From assembly GCF_001636695.1 (NCBI RefSeq), contig NZ_LGEL01000016.1:19787-83786 (forward strand): DNA of 64,000 nt, read 5' to 3'. Source of the stretch: Pedobacter panaciterrae. GTDB lineage: Bacteria > Bacteroidota > Bacteroidia > Sphingobacteriales > Sphingobacteriaceae. The translations under genes and the position numbers were made by a program. This document shows positions 44,716-54,267 of the stretch, one piece after another (the stretch's first letter is position 1; every line of letters starts with the position of its first letter). The notes under the pieces were generated by a model. That model did not search any database and was not told where the DNA came from. It saw only the letters and a program-made list of their open reading frames with translations.

Positions 44716-45453
44716 CTAATATTCCGTACTTTCTAACCATCCATTTGCCAACACATCAGCTAAATGCATCGTTTTAAGTGGAATATTATTTTTATCAATG
44801 TACCCCTGCAAATGCATAAGGCATGATAAATCTGTCGAAATAATATACTCGGCACCTTGTTCCAAAGCATTATTCACTTTCTGTTCTGCCATTGCAGATG
44901 AAATAGCATCAAACTTAACCGCAAATGTACCACCAAAACCGCAGCACATGTCGGTATCCTTCATCTCTACCATTTCCAATCCGTGGACTTTAGACAAAAG
45001 CAACCTCGGTTCATCTTTGATTTTACATTCGCGTAGTCCGCTACATGAATCATGATAAACAGCCTTTCCGTCCAACTCTGCACCAAAGTAATCTCTTTTA
45101 AGCACATTTACCAGAAAATCTGAAAGCTCAAAAATGTTAGACTGTATATTTCTACATTTATTATGCACAGTTGTATTGGTAAACAGATCACTGTAGCCAT
45201 TTTTAACCATACCAACACATGAAGCAGATGGCGCTACTATATAATCTGTTTCAGAAAAATCACCAAGAAACTTGGTTCCTGTTTCTTTAGCCTGCTCCCA
45301 ATAGCCAGCATTATAGGCAGGCTGACCGCAACAAGTCTGATTAGAATTATAGAACACCTCACAACCAGCTTTTTCTAATAACTTTATGGTATTAAATGCC
45401 GTTTCCGGGTATAACTGATCTACAAAACAGGGTACAAATAATTCTACTTTCAT
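44716..45453 (-). CDS. LutA/YkgE-like (Fe-S)-binding oxidoreductase subunit, orphan
   Basis: A 245-residue protein of two CCG domains: TCCGQPAYNAG in the first half and DMCCGFGGTFAVK in the second, plus VPCFVDQLYPE and DSCSGLRECKI. CCG proteins carry iron-sulfur cofactors and form part of lactate oxidase (LutABC) or related dehydrogenases. No lutB or lutC lies next to it; it is flanked by an SGNH hydrolase and a REP-like element. Either partners lie elsewhere, or it works with another dehydrogenase. Confidence 0.86.
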   Translation of the reverse strand: MKVELFVPCFVDQLYPETAFNTIKLLEKAGCEVFYNSNQTCCGQPAYNAGYWEQAKETGTKFLGDFSETDYIVAPSASCVGMVKNGYSDLFTNTTVHNKCRNIQSNIFELSDFLVNVLKRDYFGAELDGKAVYHDSCSGLRECKIKDEPRLLLSKVHGLEMVEMKDTDMCCGFGGTFAVKFDAISSAMAEQKVNNALEQGAEYIISTDLSCLMHLQGYIDKNNIPLKTMHLADVLANGWLESTEY

Positions 45454-45558
45454 TAATGTTATATTCTCTATTATTTAAATCAAAAGTGACCATTTTATTT
45501 AATATAAAACGACCGTCATTCTGTATTTATTTTGCTTAGCAACTTCTTCTCGGTCATC

Positions 45559-45630
45559 CGTCATCTCGACGATAGGAGAGATCTCTTGAATGGGCATAAC
45601 CAAGAGATCTCTCCTATCGTCGAGATGACG
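45559..45630. repeat. REP-like element, perfect 30-bp inverted repeat
   Basis: The arms 45559-45588 and 45601-45630 are exact reverse complements around a 12-nt loop (AATGGGCATAAC). That loop resembles the loop of the copy at 6950 (AAATAGCATAAC), suggesting the whole 72-bp unit spread, not just the arms. A partial copy (GGTCATCCGTCATC) directly precedes it. It lies between two minus-strand genes; nothing else is seen in 45454-45675. Confidence 0.92.
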
Positions 45631-45675
45631 AGGTGTGCTATAGCGTTGAACATCTATAACCAGGATTAAAGTATT

Positions 45676-46977
45676 TTATAAAACAGATTTCTTTTCAACG
45701 CTTCTCAATACCACCAAAAATACCAAACCAATTATAAAAAATGATGCCAAAGCTATTATAGAATTACGCATATTTCCTGTTGCTTCCTCAATGTAAGCAA
45801 AACTAAACAAACCAATTACAATGGCCATCTTTTCGGTTACATCATAAAAGCTAAAGAATGAGGCTGTATCTGGAGTATTAGCTGGCAAATATTTTGAATA
45901 TGTTGATCTTGATAAAGACTGAATACCTCCCATAATTAGACCAACAATAGCAGCCAATCCATAAAACTGATATTCATTGGTAATGAAATAAGCGCAAACA
46001 CAAGTTGCAATCCAAATGAATACAACACAGATCAGTACACGAACGTTACCAATTTTCTTTGCAAAATGAGACATCATCATAGCCCCCAGAATAGCTACCA
46101 GTTGTATGATCAAAATGGTTACAATAAGTTTGGAAGTTCCCAGTTTCAAGGTCTTTTCTCCAAAACCAGCTGCTGCAAGCATAATGGTTTGAACCCCCAT
46201 TGAATAAAAGAAAAATGCCAGTAAAAACATTTTAAGCACTTTCATATGGCGCAGCTGATTCCAAACCTTAGATAGCTCCTGAAAACCGCTATGCACTACA
46301 TTTTTATTAATAGCAGAATAATTTGGACTACCTGCCGGAAGTTTCTTAAAAGGAATCTGAGCAAAAGCTATCCACCATATGCCCACCAGCAAAAACGATA
46401 ACCTCGGCGGAAACGATAAATCTGTAATACCAAATAGTTCCGGTTTCAATACAAAAACGAAACAAATGAGCTGAAGCAAAACACTGCCTACATAACCATA
46501 GGCAAAACCTTTGGCACTCACCGCATCCTGCTGATCTACAGTAGCAATTTCCGGAAGATAAGAGTTATTAAACAATACCCCTCCTATATAACCCATAGCT
46601 GCTATAACAAAACAGATTATGCCCAGTTCCAGGGTTTCCAGTTTAAAGAAGTACAGGCCCATACAGGCTATACCACCTAAATAGGTAAAGGCTTTCATGA
46701 AAATCTTTTTGTTGCCTCTGTAATCAGCAATTGACGAAAGAATGGGCAACGACAAAGCCATTATCAAATACGCCACAGATAATGCATAATTAGACAATGC
46801 AGTATTGGTAAACGTTCTTCCAAAAAAAGAAACTTTATCGCCATGTTCCTGTGTGGTAGTTATTATGGTATAATAAGCAGGAAAAATGGTAGAGGTAATT
46901 ACTAAATTATATGCAGAATTCGCCCAGTCAAAGAACGCCCAGGAGCGAATGACTTTTTTATCGTTTTTTTGTTCCAT
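45676..46977 (-). CDS. MFS transporter of the UMF1/Atg22-like family
   Basis: A 433-residue, 12-helix transporter. The signature RSWAFFDWANSAYNLVITSTIFPAYY at the N-terminus is that of the Atg22-like branch, as is GIQSLSRSTYSKYLPANTPDTASFFSFYDV near residue 350. In yeast Atg22 exports amino acids from the vacuole; bacterial members are poorly characterised. It lies 45 nt downstream of the GIN-domain gene, in line with recQ. Confidence 0.87.
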   Translation of the reverse strand: MEQKNDKKVIRSWAFFDWANSAYNLVITSTIFPAYYTIITTTQEHGDKVSFFGRTFTNTALSNYALSVAYLIMALSLPILSSIADYRGNKKIFMKAFTYLGGIACMGLYFFKLETLELGIICFVIAAMGYIGGVLFNNSYLPEIATVDQQDAVSAKGFAYGYVGSVLLQLICFVFVLKPELFGITDLSFPPRLSFLLVGIWWIAFAQIPFKKLPAGSPNYSAINKNVVHSGFQELSKVWNQLRHMKVLKMFLLAFFFYSMGVQTIMLAAAGFGEKTLKLGTSKLIVTILIIQLVAILGAMMMSHFAKKIGNVRVLICVVFIWIATCVCAYFITNEYQFYGLAAIVGLIMGGIQSLSRSTYSKYLPANTPDTASFFSFYDVTEKMAIVIGLFSFAYIEEATGNMRNSIIALASFFIIGLVFLVVLRSVEKKSVL

Positions 46978-47022
46978 GTGTTAAATGAGGCGGCTAAAGT
47001 AGCTAAAAAACAGCATTCAGCA

Positions 47023-47733
47023 TTAATTTACTTTCTCCAATTTAGTAGCTCCTGATTTTTTCTCATCAACATTTTTCGGGTTGCCCTTATAATATACTTC
47101 ACTTGAACCTGACGTTTTAATTTTCAGATCATTCAACACATTTATGTTAGCCTTTCCCGTTCCATCTATATTAATATCATAAATACCTGCTACAAAATCA
47201 AATGCATTAACAGTAGATGTTCCCTTAGCGGTTAAATTGTGTACACCGGTTTGTCCGGTTAAGGCCAGCTTACCAATCCCATCAATTCTGGTTGTTAATT
47301 TAGAAGCACTAAGGTCTAACGCAACATCAGATGTACCTTCCAGTTTCAGATCAACATCTGTTGCATAAATACGTCCATCGCTCACAACTTTAACCGCCCC
47401 TACAGTATTCAATTTTTTCAATTCGCCAATCCCCGCATAAACAACTACAGAGTCGGCCCCACAATATATTCCATCATCCAGTTTAACCCTAAGTTCACCA
47501 CTGCTTACATCTGCTTTAACACGGTTAACAATATTTGAATCTGCATCAATTTTTATGGTATAAGTACTATCTTGTCTGAGAACAAGCTTAATAGCTCCGG
47601 TAATTTTTATCTGGTCAAAATTCTTTACAACAGCATCCTTAACAAGATGTTTACCTGAATCCTGTATGCATTCAGAGGAACATCCTGCTAAAAGAGCAGG
47701 GATAGCACAAACAATAGCAATAATCTTTCTCAT
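47023..47733 (-). CDS. GIN-domain (DUF2807-like) lipoprotein
   Basis: A 236-residue protein with a lipobox (PALLAGCSSE). The body is a head-GIN beta-solenoid (VVKNFDQIKITGAIKLVLRQD, then IDGIGKLALTG, IDGTGKANINV and TSGSSEVYYKG turns). It is distantly like the protein at 8306-8956 but the turns are less regular. It lies 3 nt from recQ, so it is translated from the same transcript. Function unknown. Confidence 0.82.
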   Translation of the reverse strand: MRKIIAIVCAIPALLAGCSSECIQDSGKHLVKDAVVKNFDQIKITGAIKLVLRQDSTYTIKIDADSNIVNRVKADVSSGELRVKLDDGIYCGADSVVVYAGIGELKKLNTVGAVKVVSDGRIYATDVDLKLEGTSDVALDLSASKLTTRIDGIGKLALTGQTGVHNLTAKGTSTVNAFDFVAGIYDINIDGTGKANINVLNDLKIKTSGSSEVYYKGNPKNVDEKKSGATKLEKVN

Positions 47734-47736
47734 ATA

Positions 47737-49629
47737 TTAAAGGTAATAATTTTTCCCATCCGTTTTAATTTTCCCAGCATCGAGCAACTCCCTGATCCGG
47801 TTCAGTTTTTCATTTTCAGAACCTGCTTTTATACTGTTTACCAGCTCCCCCAATGCATAATTCTGGCTCTGTAATAAAGTAACAATCTCAAAATCTATTG
47901 TATCAGATAATTGATCCAGATCTTCAGCCTTTTTCTCTGCCAGACAGATGTCGCAAACCCCACATTTTTCAGAGTCGGGCTCATCAAAATAAGCCAGCAA
48001 CTGAATGCTTCTGCATTGTGCTTTTCCAGCATAAGCCAGAACAGCGTTGATCTGATCTGTCTGAATCTTCTTTCTCAATTCAATATATTTCACATCAATA
48101 TCTATGTGTAACAAATCAACTCTGGCGCGAATGTATTGCAGCTGGGGCTGATCCGTTTGAGGCAAATAAGACAAAATACCCTGATCCTGTAAATTATTCA
48201 ACAGTCTGATCACATCGTTAAACGACATCCTTACCTTCTTTGCTATATCTGCTTCCTGAATCTTTACATATTGATCAAAAGCACCGCCATATGATCTTAA
48301 AATGGCTTTAATAAGCGGGTCATAACCTGCGTTCTCTATCTGAAAACGATAAACATCCTCATTACCAATTGTAAACAATACTCTTGATTGTAAGAAAATA
48401 TTCTCTGACAAGGTAATATACCCGTCACGCTCTAAAAACTTAAGTGCGGCAAGTGTTTTAATTACTCCTACGTTAAATCGCTTACAAAAATCAGCAATAT
48501 CGAAGTTAAAACTCAAACCCTCCCCTGCACCAAATGCCAGTTGAAAATAATTACCCAGATAATGATAGATCTTTTTAATTTCATCTAACGTAGGGAAACT
48601 ATTGACATATTTGCCCTGCAGAGCCATTTGATCGGATTTATTGGACAGCAGCACACCATATGATCGTTTACCATCTCTTCCTGCCCTCCCCGCTTCCTGG
48701 TAATAGGCTTCTAAGCTTTCAGGCAAGTCCAGGTGAACTACAAAACGCACATCAGGTTTGTCTATCCCCATCCCAAAGGCATTGGTAGCAACCATTACAC
48801 GGATGATATTTTGCTTCCAGTTCTCCTGCCTTTTAAAGCGTTCTTCCTTTTCAACCCCCGCATGATAAAAATCAGCAGCAACACCGTTTCTCTTTAAAAA
48901 TAACGCTATTTCTGAGGTTTCTCTTCTGTTACGCACATATACCAATCCACTACCCTTAACATTTTTAACAATATCGATCAGCTTCTTATGTTTATCCTCA
49001 TCATTTAAAACAACATAACTAAGGTTTTTACGTGCAAAACTTTGTACAAAAATCTTAGCATTTTTAAATTGCAGTTTCTCTACAATATCATTCCGCACAA
49101 ATTGGGTAGCAGTAGCTGTTAAAGCTAAAACAGGAACCTTTGGATGAATCTCTCTGATTGCACTGACCAACAGATATGGCGGTCTGAAATCATAGCCCCA
49201 CTGGGAAACACAATGCGCTTCATCAACCGCTATAAGATTTACATTCATATAAGAGATTCTTTCTCTCACCAATTCAGAAAGCAAACGCTCCGGAGACAGA
49301 TAAAGAAACTTGATATTGCCATAAATGCAATTATCTAAAAGGATATCAATTTCCCTTTTACCCATACCTGCATAAATGGCTACAGCATTAATGCCCTTAT
49401 CTTTTAGTCCCTCAACCTGATCTTTCATTAACGCCACCAGGGGCGAAATAACAATACATATACCATCCATTACCATTGCAGGTACCTGAAAGCAAAGTGA
49501 TTTGCCCCCCCCTGTTGGTAATAATGCCAAGGTGTCATTTCCGTTTAAAACCGACCTGATAATTTCATCCTGCAGAGGCCTGAAACTATCAAATCCCCAG
49601 TATCGCTTTAATATCTCTACTTCACTCAT
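47737..49629 (-). CDS. recQ: ATP-dependent DNA helicase RecQ, short form
   Basis: A 630-residue superfamily 2 helicase. Walker A is LLPTGGGKSLCF (Lys43), the DEAH box is at 136-139, and motif VI is EAYYQEAGRAGRDG. The RecQ zinc site has four Cys (QCRSIQL and KCGVCDICL), followed by a winged-helix-like end. I see no HRDC domain. RecQ unwinds DNA in recombination repair and restart of stalled forks. First gene of a likely operon with the GIN-domain protein and the Atg22-like transporter. Confidence 0.95.
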   Translation of the reverse strand: MSEVEILKRYWGFDSFRPLQDEIIRSVLNGNDTLALLPTGGGKSLCFQVPAMVMDGICIVISPLVALMKDQVEGLKDKGINAVAIYAGMGKREIDILLDNCIYGNIKFLYLSPERLLSELVRERISYMNVNLIAVDEAHCVSQWGYDFRPPYLLVSAIREIHPKVPVLALTATATQFVRNDIVEKLQFKNAKIFVQSFARKNLSYVVLNDEDKHKKLIDIVKNVKGSGLVYVRNRRETSEIALFLKRNGVAADFYHAGVEKEERFKRQENWKQNIIRVMVATNAFGMGIDKPDVRFVVHLDLPESLEAYYQEAGRAGRDGKRSYGVLLSNKSDQMALQGKYVNSFPTLDEIKKIYHYLGNYFQLAFGAGEGLSFNFDIADFCKRFNVGVIKTLAALKFLERDGYITLSENIFLQSRVLFTIGNEDVYRFQIENAGYDPLIKAILRSYGGAFDQYVKIQEADIAKKVRMSFNDVIRLLNNLQDQGILSYLPQTDQPQLQYIRARVDLLHIDIDVKYIELRKKIQTDQINAVLAYAGKAQCRSIQLLAYFDEPDSEKCGVCDICLAEKKAEDLDQLSDTIDFEIVTLLQSQNYALGELVNSIKAGSENEKLNRIRELLDAGKIKTDGKNYYL

Positions 49630-49702
49630 AAAAAGGTTGAGCCCAAAACTATAAAAATGAACTGATATTAGTAAATTGCGCGCTAATTAACACCCGCCGC
49701 TT

Positions 49703-52700
49703 ATGAAAACATCATTTCTACTATTATGTTTCCTAACTATACTTCATTTCAGCTACGCCCAGGAAAAAAAATGGGATATTGAAAAATACAATGGTCCCAC
49801 TAAAACGTTTAATATCAGCACGGACGAGGGCACCTGGATGAATTTAGATGTAAGCTCCGATGGTAAAGATATAGTTTTTGATCTTTTGGGTGATATTTAT
49901 ACCATGCCACTTGCAGGTGGTACTGCAGCACTGCTCAGTGGAGGTATTGCCTGGGAGGTACAACCACGTTTTAGCCCCAACGGCAAATACATATCCTTTA
50001 CCAGCGATAAAAGCGGGGCGGATAACATTTGGATTATGAACCGTGATGGTTCTAATAAAAGACAGGTTACCAAAGAAACGTTCAGACTGCTAAATAATGC
50101 TACATGGACACCAAATAGCGACTACCTGATTGCGCGCAAGCACTTTACAGGCTCCCGTTCTTTGGGCGCCGGAGAAATGTGGATGTATAGTATATATGGC
50201 GGCGAAGGTGTACAGTTAACCAAAAGAAAAAACGATCAGCAAGATGCCGGTGAACCCAACGTATCACCAGATGGCAGATATCTATACTTTAGTGAAGATG
50301 TATCGCCAGGCCCTAATTTTGAATACAGCAAAGATCCAAATGGTGTAATCTATGCCATCCGCCAGCTGGATATGACTACAGGTAAATTAACAGATCTGAT
50401 AGAGCAACCGGGAGGTTCAGCTCGTCCGCAGATATCACCTGATGGCAAAATGATGGCTTATGTTAAACGCGTTAGATTAAAATCTGTGCTTATTGTACAA
50501 AACATCAAATCAGGAGAAGAGTGGACGCTTACAGAGGACCTTACTCACGACCAACAGGAAACATGGGCAATATTTGGTGTTTATCCTAATTTTGCATGGA
50601 CCCCGGATTCTAAAAACATCGTTTTTTACGCTAAAGGAAAAATCAAAAAAATAGAGCTTAGCTCACTGGTTATTTCCGATATCCCTTTTAAAGTTACCAG
50701 TACACAAACCATACAGGAATCCCTGCATTTTCCGAAACAAGTATTCAGTGCAGAGTTTACTTCAAAAATGATCAGACAGCTAACCACTTCGCCAGATGGT
50801 AAGTTTGTAGTATTTAATGCAGCAGGTTTTCTATATAAAAAAGAATTGCCAAATGGCACTCCAGAAAGAGTTACTAACGGCCTTGATTTTGAATTTGAGC
50901 CAGATATTAGTCCGGATGGTAAATTCGTAATCTTTACTACCTGGAGCGATGAATTTAAAGGTTCCATTAAAAGGGCAGATCTGAAATCTGGTAAAACTAT
51001 ACCGCTTACAGATGAAAAAGGTCTTTACTACTCTCCATCTTATTCTACCAAAGGCGATAAAATTGTTTATCGTAAGGGTGTTGGAAACGAAGTTTTAGGT
51101 TATGCCTACGGGAGGGGAACGGGTATATTTACAATGATGGCCGATGGATCAGCAAAAACGCTGGTATCAGAAAACGGTATAAAACCACAGTTTAACAAAG
51201 ATGACAACCGCATCTTTTTCCAGGGCTATGAGGATGGTAAAAAGGCATTTAAAAGTGTAGATTTGAATGGAGGCAATCCGCGTACCCACTATACCTCTAC
51301 CTATGTTACCCAGTTTTGCCCAAGTCCTGATGGCAAATGGATGGCATTTACAGAATTGTTTAATGTATACATCACCCCGATGGTTACTACAGGTTCGCCT
51401 TTAGAACTTTCATCAACAAACAAATCTATCCCGCTAACCAGAGTTACTAAAGATGCCGGAACTTATTTGCACTGGAGTAACGATGGCAGCAAATTACTAT
51501 GGACATTGGGAGAGCAATACTTTAGTCGCGAGATTAAAAACACTTTTAATTTTGTAGAGGGTGCTCCACAAACCATTCCACCACCGGATTCTACAGGAGT
51601 TTCTATTGGTTTACGTCTTAAAACAGATGTACCTGATGGCATAACAGCCTTAAAAGGTGCCAGAATAATCACCATGAAAGGCGATGAAGTTATTGAGGAA
51701 GGAACCATTATAATAGATCACAATAAAATTGTAGCAGTAGGTAAAGCAAGTGAAGTAAGCATACCTCAGGCGGCCAAGGTGATTGATGTAACCGGAAAAA
51801 CAATAATGCCGGGCATAATCGATGTACATGCACATTTGCGCACCAGCCCTGATGGCATTAGCCCGCAGCAGGATTGGTCATACCTTGCTAACCTTGCTTT
51901 TGGCGTAACTACTTCACACGATCCATCGAGTAATACTGAAATGGTATTTAGTCAATCAGAGATGATCAGATCTGGCCGCATGGTTGGGCCAAGATTATAC
52001 TCAACCGGTTCCATATTATATGGTGCCGATGGTGATTTCAAAGTAGTAATCAACAGTTTAGATGATGCCTTATCTCACCTCAGAAGGCTAAAAGCCGTAG
52101 GTGCGTTCTCTGTTAAATCATACAATCAGCCTCGTCGTGATCAGCGCCAGCAGATTATAGAAGCCGCAAGATTATTAAAAATGGAAGTTGTTCCTGAAGG
52201 CGGCTCTACCTTCTTTACCAATATGAACATGATTTCTGATGGCCATACCGGCATTGAACACAGCATTCCGGTTGCTCCGGTTTATAAAGATGTAGTTTCA
52301 TTCTGGAACAACACCAAAGTGGCCTATACCCCTACTCTTATTGTAAGTTATGGCAGTCAGTGGGGCGAGAACTATTGGTACGACAGGACCAATGTATGGG
52401 AAAACGAAAGGTTAATGGCATTTACCCCCCGCCCTATCATAGATTCACGTTCAAGAAGAAGAACTACCTCTGAGTATGGAGATTACGGCCATATTGAAGT
52501 ATCTAAAGCCGTTAAGCAAATTGCCGATGGCGGCACTAAAGTAAACTTAGGTGCCCACGGACAAATTCAAGGTCTGGGAGCCCATTGGGAACTATGGATG
52601 CTGGTTCAAGGTGGCATGACACCTTTACAAGCCATCAGATCAGCCACAGTAAATGGCGCTTCTTACTTAGGTATGGAAAAAGAAATAGGTTCTTTGGAAA

Positions 52701-52942
52701 ATGGCAAACTTGCCGATCTGGTAATTATGGATGCCAACCCGTTGGACGATATCCGAAATTCAGAGAAAATAAAATATGTAATGGTTAATGGTCGTATTTA
52801 CGACAGTTTATCTATGAATGAAATTGGTGGTCGCGAGAAATTACGTGGAAAGCTATGGTTTGAGATGGGAAAAGGTATGGTTTATAGCTTCCCAACAGGA
52901 AATGCAGAAACCTGGACCTTCACCACCCCAAATTGTGAGTAA
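49703..52942 (+). CDS. Exported amidohydrolase with N-terminal TolB-like propeller
   Basis: The 1079-residue protein has a signal peptide (ILHFSYAQ). Residues about 40-620 carry PD40/TolB repeats (DVSSDGKDIVFDLLGDIYTMP, FSPNGKYISFTSDKSG, VSPDGRYLYFSE, ISPDGKFVIFTTW). Residues about 650-1060 form an amidohydrolase: MPGIIDVHAHLRTSP has the metal-binding His pair, GHTGIEHSIP and NLGAHGQIQG bring further His, and TPLQAIRSATVNGASYLGME with GSLENGKLADLVIMDANPLDDI is the typical end. Metal-dependent hydrolysis of a periplasmic amide or peptide is likely; the substrate is unknown. The gene ends at a terminator shared with the serpin gene. Confidence 0.88.
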   Translation: MKTSFLLLCFLTILHFSYAQEKKWDIEKYNGPTKTFNISTDEGTWMNLDVSSDGKDIVFDLLGDIYTMPLAGGTAALLSGGIAWEVQPRFSPNGKYISFTSDKSGADNIWIMNRDGSNKRQVTKETFRLLNNATWTPNSDYLIARKHFTGSRSLGAGEMWMYSIYGGEGVQLTKRKNDQQDAGEPNVSPDGRYLYFSEDVSPGPNFEYSKDPNGVIYAIRQLDMTTGKLTDLIEQPGGSARPQISPDGKMMAYVKRVRLKSVLIVQNIKSGEEWTLTEDLTHDQQETWAIFGVYPNFAWTPDSKNIVFYAKGKIKKIELSSLVISDIPFKVTSTQTIQESLHFPKQVFSAEFTSKMIRQLTTSPDGKFVVFNAAGFLYKKELPNGTPERVTNGLDFEFEPDISPDGKFVIFTTWSDEFKGSIKRADLKSGKTIPLTDEKGLYYSPSYSTKGDKIVYRKGVGNEVLGYAYGRGTGIFTMMADGSAKTLVSENGIKPQFNKDDNRIFFQGYEDGKKAFKSVDLNGGNPRTHYTSTYVTQFCPSPDGKWMAFTELFNVYITPMVTTGSPLELSSTNKSIPLTRVTKDAGTYLHWSNDGSKLLWTLGEQYFSREIKNTFNFVEGAPQTIPPPDSTGVSIGLRLKTDVPDGITALKGARIITMKGDEVIEEGTIIIDHNKIVAVGKASEVSIPQAAKVIDVTGKTIMPGIIDVHAHLRTSPDGISPQQDWSYLANLAFGVTTSHDPSSNTEMVFSQSEMIRSGRMVGPRLYSTGSILYGADGDFKVVINSLDDALSHLRRLKAVGAFSVKSYNQPRRDQRQQIIEAARLLKMEVVPEGGSTFFTNMNMISDGHTGIEHSIPVAPVYKDVVSFWNNTKVAYTPTLIVSYGSQWGENYWYDRTNVWENERLMAFTPRPIIDSRSRRRTTSEYGDYGHIEVSKAVKQIADGGTKVNLGAHGQIQGLGAHWELWMLVQGGMTPLQAIRSATVNGASYLGMEKEIGSLENGKLADLVIMDANPLDDIRNSEKIKYVMVNGRIYDSLSMNEIGGREKLRGKLWFEMGKGMVYSFPTGNAETWTFTTPNCE

Positions 52943-52947
52943 AAATC

Positions 52948-52982
52948 AAATAACCCGTTACTAATTCAGTAACGGGTTATTT
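52948..52982. terminator. Bidirectional terminator overlapping the serpin stop codon
   Basis: AAATAACCCGTTACT (52948-52962) pairs with AGTAACGGGTTATTT (52968-52982) around a 5-nt loop, with A/T runs. It ends the amidohydrolase gene and the convergent serpin gene; the serpin stop codon (52961-52963) is inside the stem. Confidence 0.88.
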
Positions 52983-54205
52983 ATTACACCTGTAAACAAA
53001 ATCAGCCCGGTTTTCATTTCGCGAATAGCAAATACAAACGGACGATCAATAAGAACAGAAGATGGTCCAATTACCGATGTGTAGGTTATGCCAATTGAAG
53101 TAACTGCAGCAGCTTCGGTACCACTTTCATTTACCTCGATAAATGTTTTATGCTTCACTTCATCAATTTGCAGATTACCTGCTGCATTAATTCTTGTAAA
53201 ATCGGCGATTCCATTTTTCCCAAATGCTATCCCCATACCCAAATCCTCTAATTGACTGTTCAGTTCAATATCATAACTAAATTTAAACTTAGGCATTTTT
53301 ACCTCCATACCAATTTTATTTAAACCTGTCATCCATCCTTTCCATTTTGCAGGAGTAATGGAACTGGCAAATTCATTGATGCTGGTATTGGCAACTCTTG
53401 GTAAAACGATTACCATACTATACTTCTCGTTTCCGTAAGGAAGTTCGTAAACGCTTGCATCCTGTGAGATTGAATAATTAACAGACGCTTGTGTAACCAT
53501 AAAATCTGTTTGAACCTTATTGTTCGCATCCAGATTAAAGTCTGATTTAGCAGTTTTATTTTTATCGAATTTGTATTTCCAATCACTTTTAAAGTAAACA
53601 GCATTAATAAGGTACATTACCATATTGCTGCTGATGTTATCAATAATGGTCGGAATCTTTCCATGTGTACTGCTATTTACCCAGCTGTTAATTCTGTCTT
53701 TTGCGGTTGGACTGGAAAAATTTAACCCCTCAACTGCAGCATTATAGCTGTCCGTATTCACTTTAAGAAAAGCAGGCAACGGGGTAAAATCGTTCCTATA
53801 CCATATTGAATTGGCAATTTCTAACGTTGCCTTAGGATCCAATTGAGGTAATTCAGTCGTAATTTTATGGTAGTAACTGTTTACTTCGGCTTCTGTAAAG
53901 TCCTTAAATTCCATGGTATTTCTTATGGCATCCAGTGTTGCACCACTGCTTCCATTACTGGTCATACCAAATGCCATACTTACGCTTAAAGGCGATAACA
54001 TCAGGTTTTTACCGGCAAGTGGCTTGGTTAAAGCTTCTTTAAAGAGCTTAAAAGTAAAAGCATTGTCGGCTTCTACCTTTTGTTGTTCTCTTGCAGTTAA
54101 TATTAAATCTTTTCCCTGGTCTATTGTTTTGCTGTCTTTTTTACAAGATGAGGCGGTAAAAATTAAAACAGCAATAGCTAAAAATAAGGTATTGTTCTTT
54201 TTCAT
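52961..54205 (-). CDS. Serpin family lipoprotein (protease inhibitor)
   Basis: The 414-residue protein has a lipobox (FTASSCKKD). The serpin fold is clear: NLMLSPLSVSMAFGMTSNGSSG, ANSIWYR, INSWVNSSTHGKIPTII, LINAVYFKSDWKYKF, VLPR, then KTFIEVNESGTEAAAVTS and RPFVFAIRE. The hinge ESGTEAAAV has the small residues (Ala at P12-P10) needed for loop insertion, so it should be inhibitory. Counting from the hinge, P1 falls at or near Thr-Ser in GITYTSVIG, but this loop is about two residues longer than in antitrypsin, so the exact bond is uncertain. It is displayed from a membrane, probably to block secreted or host proteases. Confidence 0.92.
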   Translation of the reverse strand: MKKNNTLFLAIAVLIFTASSCKKDSKTIDQGKDLILTAREQQKVEADNAFTFKLFKEALTKPLAGKNLMLSPLSVSMAFGMTSNGSSGATLDAIRNTMEFKDFTEAEVNSYYHKITTELPQLDPKATLEIANSIWYRNDFTPLPAFLKVNTDSYNAAVEGLNFSSPTAKDRINSWVNSSTHGKIPTIIDNISSNMVMYLINAVYFKSDWKYKFDKNKTAKSDFNLDANNKVQTDFMVTQASVNYSISQDASVYELPYGNEKYSMVIVLPRVANTSINEFASSITPAKWKGWMTGLNKIGMEVKMPKFKFSYDIELNSQLEDLGMGIAFGKNGIADFTRINAAGNLQIDEVKHKTFIEVNESGTEAAAVTSIGITYTSVIGPSSVLIDRPFVFAIREMKTGLILFTGVINNPLLN

Positions 54206-54267
54206 TTGGTTAGCGAGTTGGTTTTCTTTACTATACGGTTGAACTTAATGTTTCGCTACAGCTCATT

